This document shows positions 40,074-41,361 of a stretch of DNA of 41,361 bases, one piece after another. This DNA is from an uncultured Microbacterium sp. (lineage in GTDB: Bacteria > Actinomycetota > Actinomycetes > Actinomycetales > Microbacteriaceae): NCBI RefSeq assembly GCF_913776565.1, contig NZ_CAJYPF010000156.1:1-41361 (forward strand). The letters run 5' to 3'. The notes beneath the pieces are model-generated. The model was not told the DNA's origin. It did not search any database and worked only from the letters and a program-made list of their open reading frames with translations. Each line of letters opens with the position of its first letter. Position 1 is the first letter of the stretch. The position numbers and the translations under genes were made by a program.

Positions 40074-40920
40074 AGGGGTCCGCCGGTTCGTCGATCGCCG
40101 CCACCTGCTCCGCCTGCACCTCGAGCTTGCCGTCGCCGCTGGAACGCACGGTTCCGGTGACGGTGACCCATTGGCCGGTCGAGGGGGTGCTCCCCGAGGC
40201 GGCGATGGGCAGTCGCGCGGTCTGCGCGTCGATGACGCAGTGCGTGATGACCAGGCGCGTGAGGTCGAAGCTCGCACCGTCGCCGCCGGGCGTGATGAAG
40301 CCGGTCAGGGTGACGGGTTTGCCGTCGAAGGTCTCGGGGTTGGTGGCGTGGGCGAACACCGCCGACCAGTCGCCGATGCCGAACTGCGAGGTGTCGCCGG
40401 AGGCGGCCAGGGTCACCACGTCGCTGCCCGCGAACAGCGGCGGTGCGCCCACGTCGCGCGAGACGGCGAGCTCGGTCGACAGCGATGCCGCCGGGGTCAA
40501 CAGCACGGCGATGACCGCGCCCGAAGCGATCACCCCGCCCGTGAACGCGGCGATGCCGCCGGGGGTGAGCCGCGGTCGGGCCGCGAGGTGCTCGTGCGCG
40601 GCGCGATCGTGCGCGTCGAGGGGGTCGGAATGCTCGTGGTCGGCGTGCGCGAACGCCTCGCGCCGCGCCGAGGCGGCGGCCGGGGCGTGGCCGTGCTCGT
40701 GGTCGTGTCCGTGGTCGGCCTCGGCGCCCAGGGGGAGCGCGAATGACGCGATCGCGCCGATCAGCGCGACGATCGACATGCCCACGGCGAACCACGCCGA
40801 GTCCGGGTTGATGTACAGCGACATGCGGCCCGTCAGCCACAGCGTGACCGTGGTGATCGACAGGCAGGCGGTCAGGCCCACACCGAGCCAGCGGGTCGCC
40901 AGTGCTCCGGTCCTAGACAA
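40063..40920 (-). CDS. TIGR03943/DUF1980 family permease-associated membrane protein with His-rich loop
   Basis: A 285-residue protein. Two N-terminal helices (~10-65) are followed by a His/Asp-rich segment (DHGHDHEHGHAP... HADHEHSDPLDAHDRAAHEH, ~68-115), a third helix (~122-145) and an outside C-terminal domain holding the family motif RLVITHCVIDAQTARLPI. The family is the constant partner of the ArsP/DUF318-type permease encoded just upstream, with which it overlaps by 8 nt. The His cluster suggests a divalent metal such as zinc. The TTG start at 40920 is taken from the coupled overlap; a downstream GTG is possible. Confidence 0.88.
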   Translation of the reverse strand: MSRTGALATRWLGVGLTACLSITTVTLWLTGRMSLYINPDSAWFAVGMSIVALIGAIASFALPLGAEADHGHDHEHGHAPAAASARREAFAHADHEHSDPLDAHDRAAHEHLAARPRLTPGGIAAFTGGVIASGAVIAVLLTPAASLSTELAVSRDVGAPPLFAGSDVVTLAASGDTSQFGIGDWSAVFAHATNPETFDGKPVTLTGFITPGGDGASFDLTRLVITHCVIDAQTARLPIAASGSTPSTGQWVTVTGTVRSSGDGKLEVQAEQVAAIDEPADPYEY

Positions 40921-41361
40921 GCAGATTCACCACCGTTCCCAGGGCGAAGGCGAACAGCACCACCACGACCGTCATGCCCGCGAGCACCCGCGTGGTGAAG
41001 GTGGTGCGCAGCAGCGCCATCATCTTCAGGTCGACGATCGGGCCGACGACGAGGAACGCCACGATCGAACCCGGCGTGAAGGTCGACGCGAACGACAGCG
41101 CGAAGAACGCGTCGACGTTCGAACACAGCGACACCACGATCGCGAGCACCATCATCGCCGCGATCGACAGGGCGGGGTCCGATCCGATCGCCAGCAGGGC
41201 GCTGCGCGGTACGAGCACCTGCACCGCCCCCGCGAGCAGCGAGCCGATGATGAGCGCCGGCATGACCGAGCGCAGCTCCACCACGAACTGCGCGAGGGTG
41301 CGCCGCCCGCGGTCGCCGCGCTCCTGCACGACGATCTCGCACGTCTCGAGGAAGCGCTCGG
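40913..41361 (-). CDS. Permease, ArsP_1/DUF318 family (3' part only)
   Basis: The C-terminal ~148 residues of a polytopic permease whose 5' end lies beyond the right edge. The open frame continues upstream of the track's start (ERFLETCEIVVQE). Conserved family features are SNVDAFFALSFASTFTPGSIVAFLVVGPIVDLKMMALL and helices LIIGSLLAGAVQVLV and VVVVLFAFALGTVVNLLV. It works with the TIGR03943 protein; the transported compound is not established. Confidence 0.9.
   Translation of the reverse strand, partial: ERFLETCEIVVQERGDRGRRTLAQFVVELRSVMPALIIGSLLAGAVQVLVPRSALLAIGSDPALSIAAMMVLAIVVSLCSNVDAFFALSFASTFTPGSIVAFLVVGPIVDLKMMALLRTTFTTRVLAGMTVVVVLFAFALGTVVNLLV

Overview
The window reads as a chromosomal segment of a high-GC actinobacterium, most likely a Microbacteriaceae member close to Microbacterium. 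The base composition, the GTG starts, the 4-nt ATGA overlaps inside operons, promoters that look leaderless (a -10 box exactly 6 nt before GTG/ATG), an actinobacterial DtxR/IdeR-type iron box, a CopD-CtaG fusion, DUF3140 and cysteine-free S14/L33 all fit. This is inferred from gene content; no rRNA is present to prove it. No IS element, prophage, CRISPR array or tRNA was found.

Left third (1-12.3 kb): a putative glycoside-catabolism island. A leftward operon encodes a sugar-binding lipoprotein, two ABC permeases, a hydroxypyruvate-isomerase-like TIM barrel and a GMC/pyranose-oxidase-like flavoenzyme cut by the window edge. It is divergent from a LysR regulator. Convergent to lysR are two tandem paralogues. 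Each seems to fuse an N-terminal domain like the C-glycoside deglycosidase beta subunit (DUF6379 type) to a C-terminal metal-dependent TIM barrel like the alpha subunit. Divergent from these is an operon of a flavin aromatic monooxygenase, a GH39-like protein without its catalytic glutamates, and a TetR regulator. My working model is uptake of an aromatic glycoside (probably a C-glycoside), oxidation to the 3-keto sugar, cleavage of the sugar-aglycone bond, and hydroxylation of the aglycone.

12.3-21.1 kb: a complete protocatechuate branch of the beta-ketoadipate pathway in one leftward operon (pcaH-G-B-D-C-I-J-F). It is divergent from an IclR regulator and followed by pobA (4-hydroxybenzoate 3-hydroxylase). 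Aromatic acids released by the island could flow through this operon to succinyl-CoA and acetyl-CoA. A near-identical 16-bp box lies in front of both pcaH/iclR and pobA.

21-33.7 kb: mixed housekeeping genes. These are an AnsP-type amino-acid permease, a CorA-type channel, DUF3140, an RhtA/EamA exporter, a lipoprotein with a serine-beta-lactamase fold but no catalytic residues, a heme oxygenase behind an iron box, a Pif1-like helicase, a MerR regulator divergent from a thioredoxin-reductase-like flavoprotein with a 22-bp perfect palindrome between them, a membrane-anchored unknown, CopD-CtaG and histone-like HU.

33.7-41.4 kb: two overlapping paralogous LuxR-type regulators; a cysteine-poor ribosomal protein operon L28-L33-S14 with an unusual inverted-repeat leader; a 3-methyladenine DNA glycosylase; a membrane-anchored beta-propeller-like protein; and a TIGR03943 protein with a His-rich loop plus its partner permease (cut at the right edge).

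Across the whole window the heptamer GGATGCC/GGCATCC is strongly over-represented and also builds the stems of hairpins, which recalls uptake-sequence or Chi-like genome signatures.
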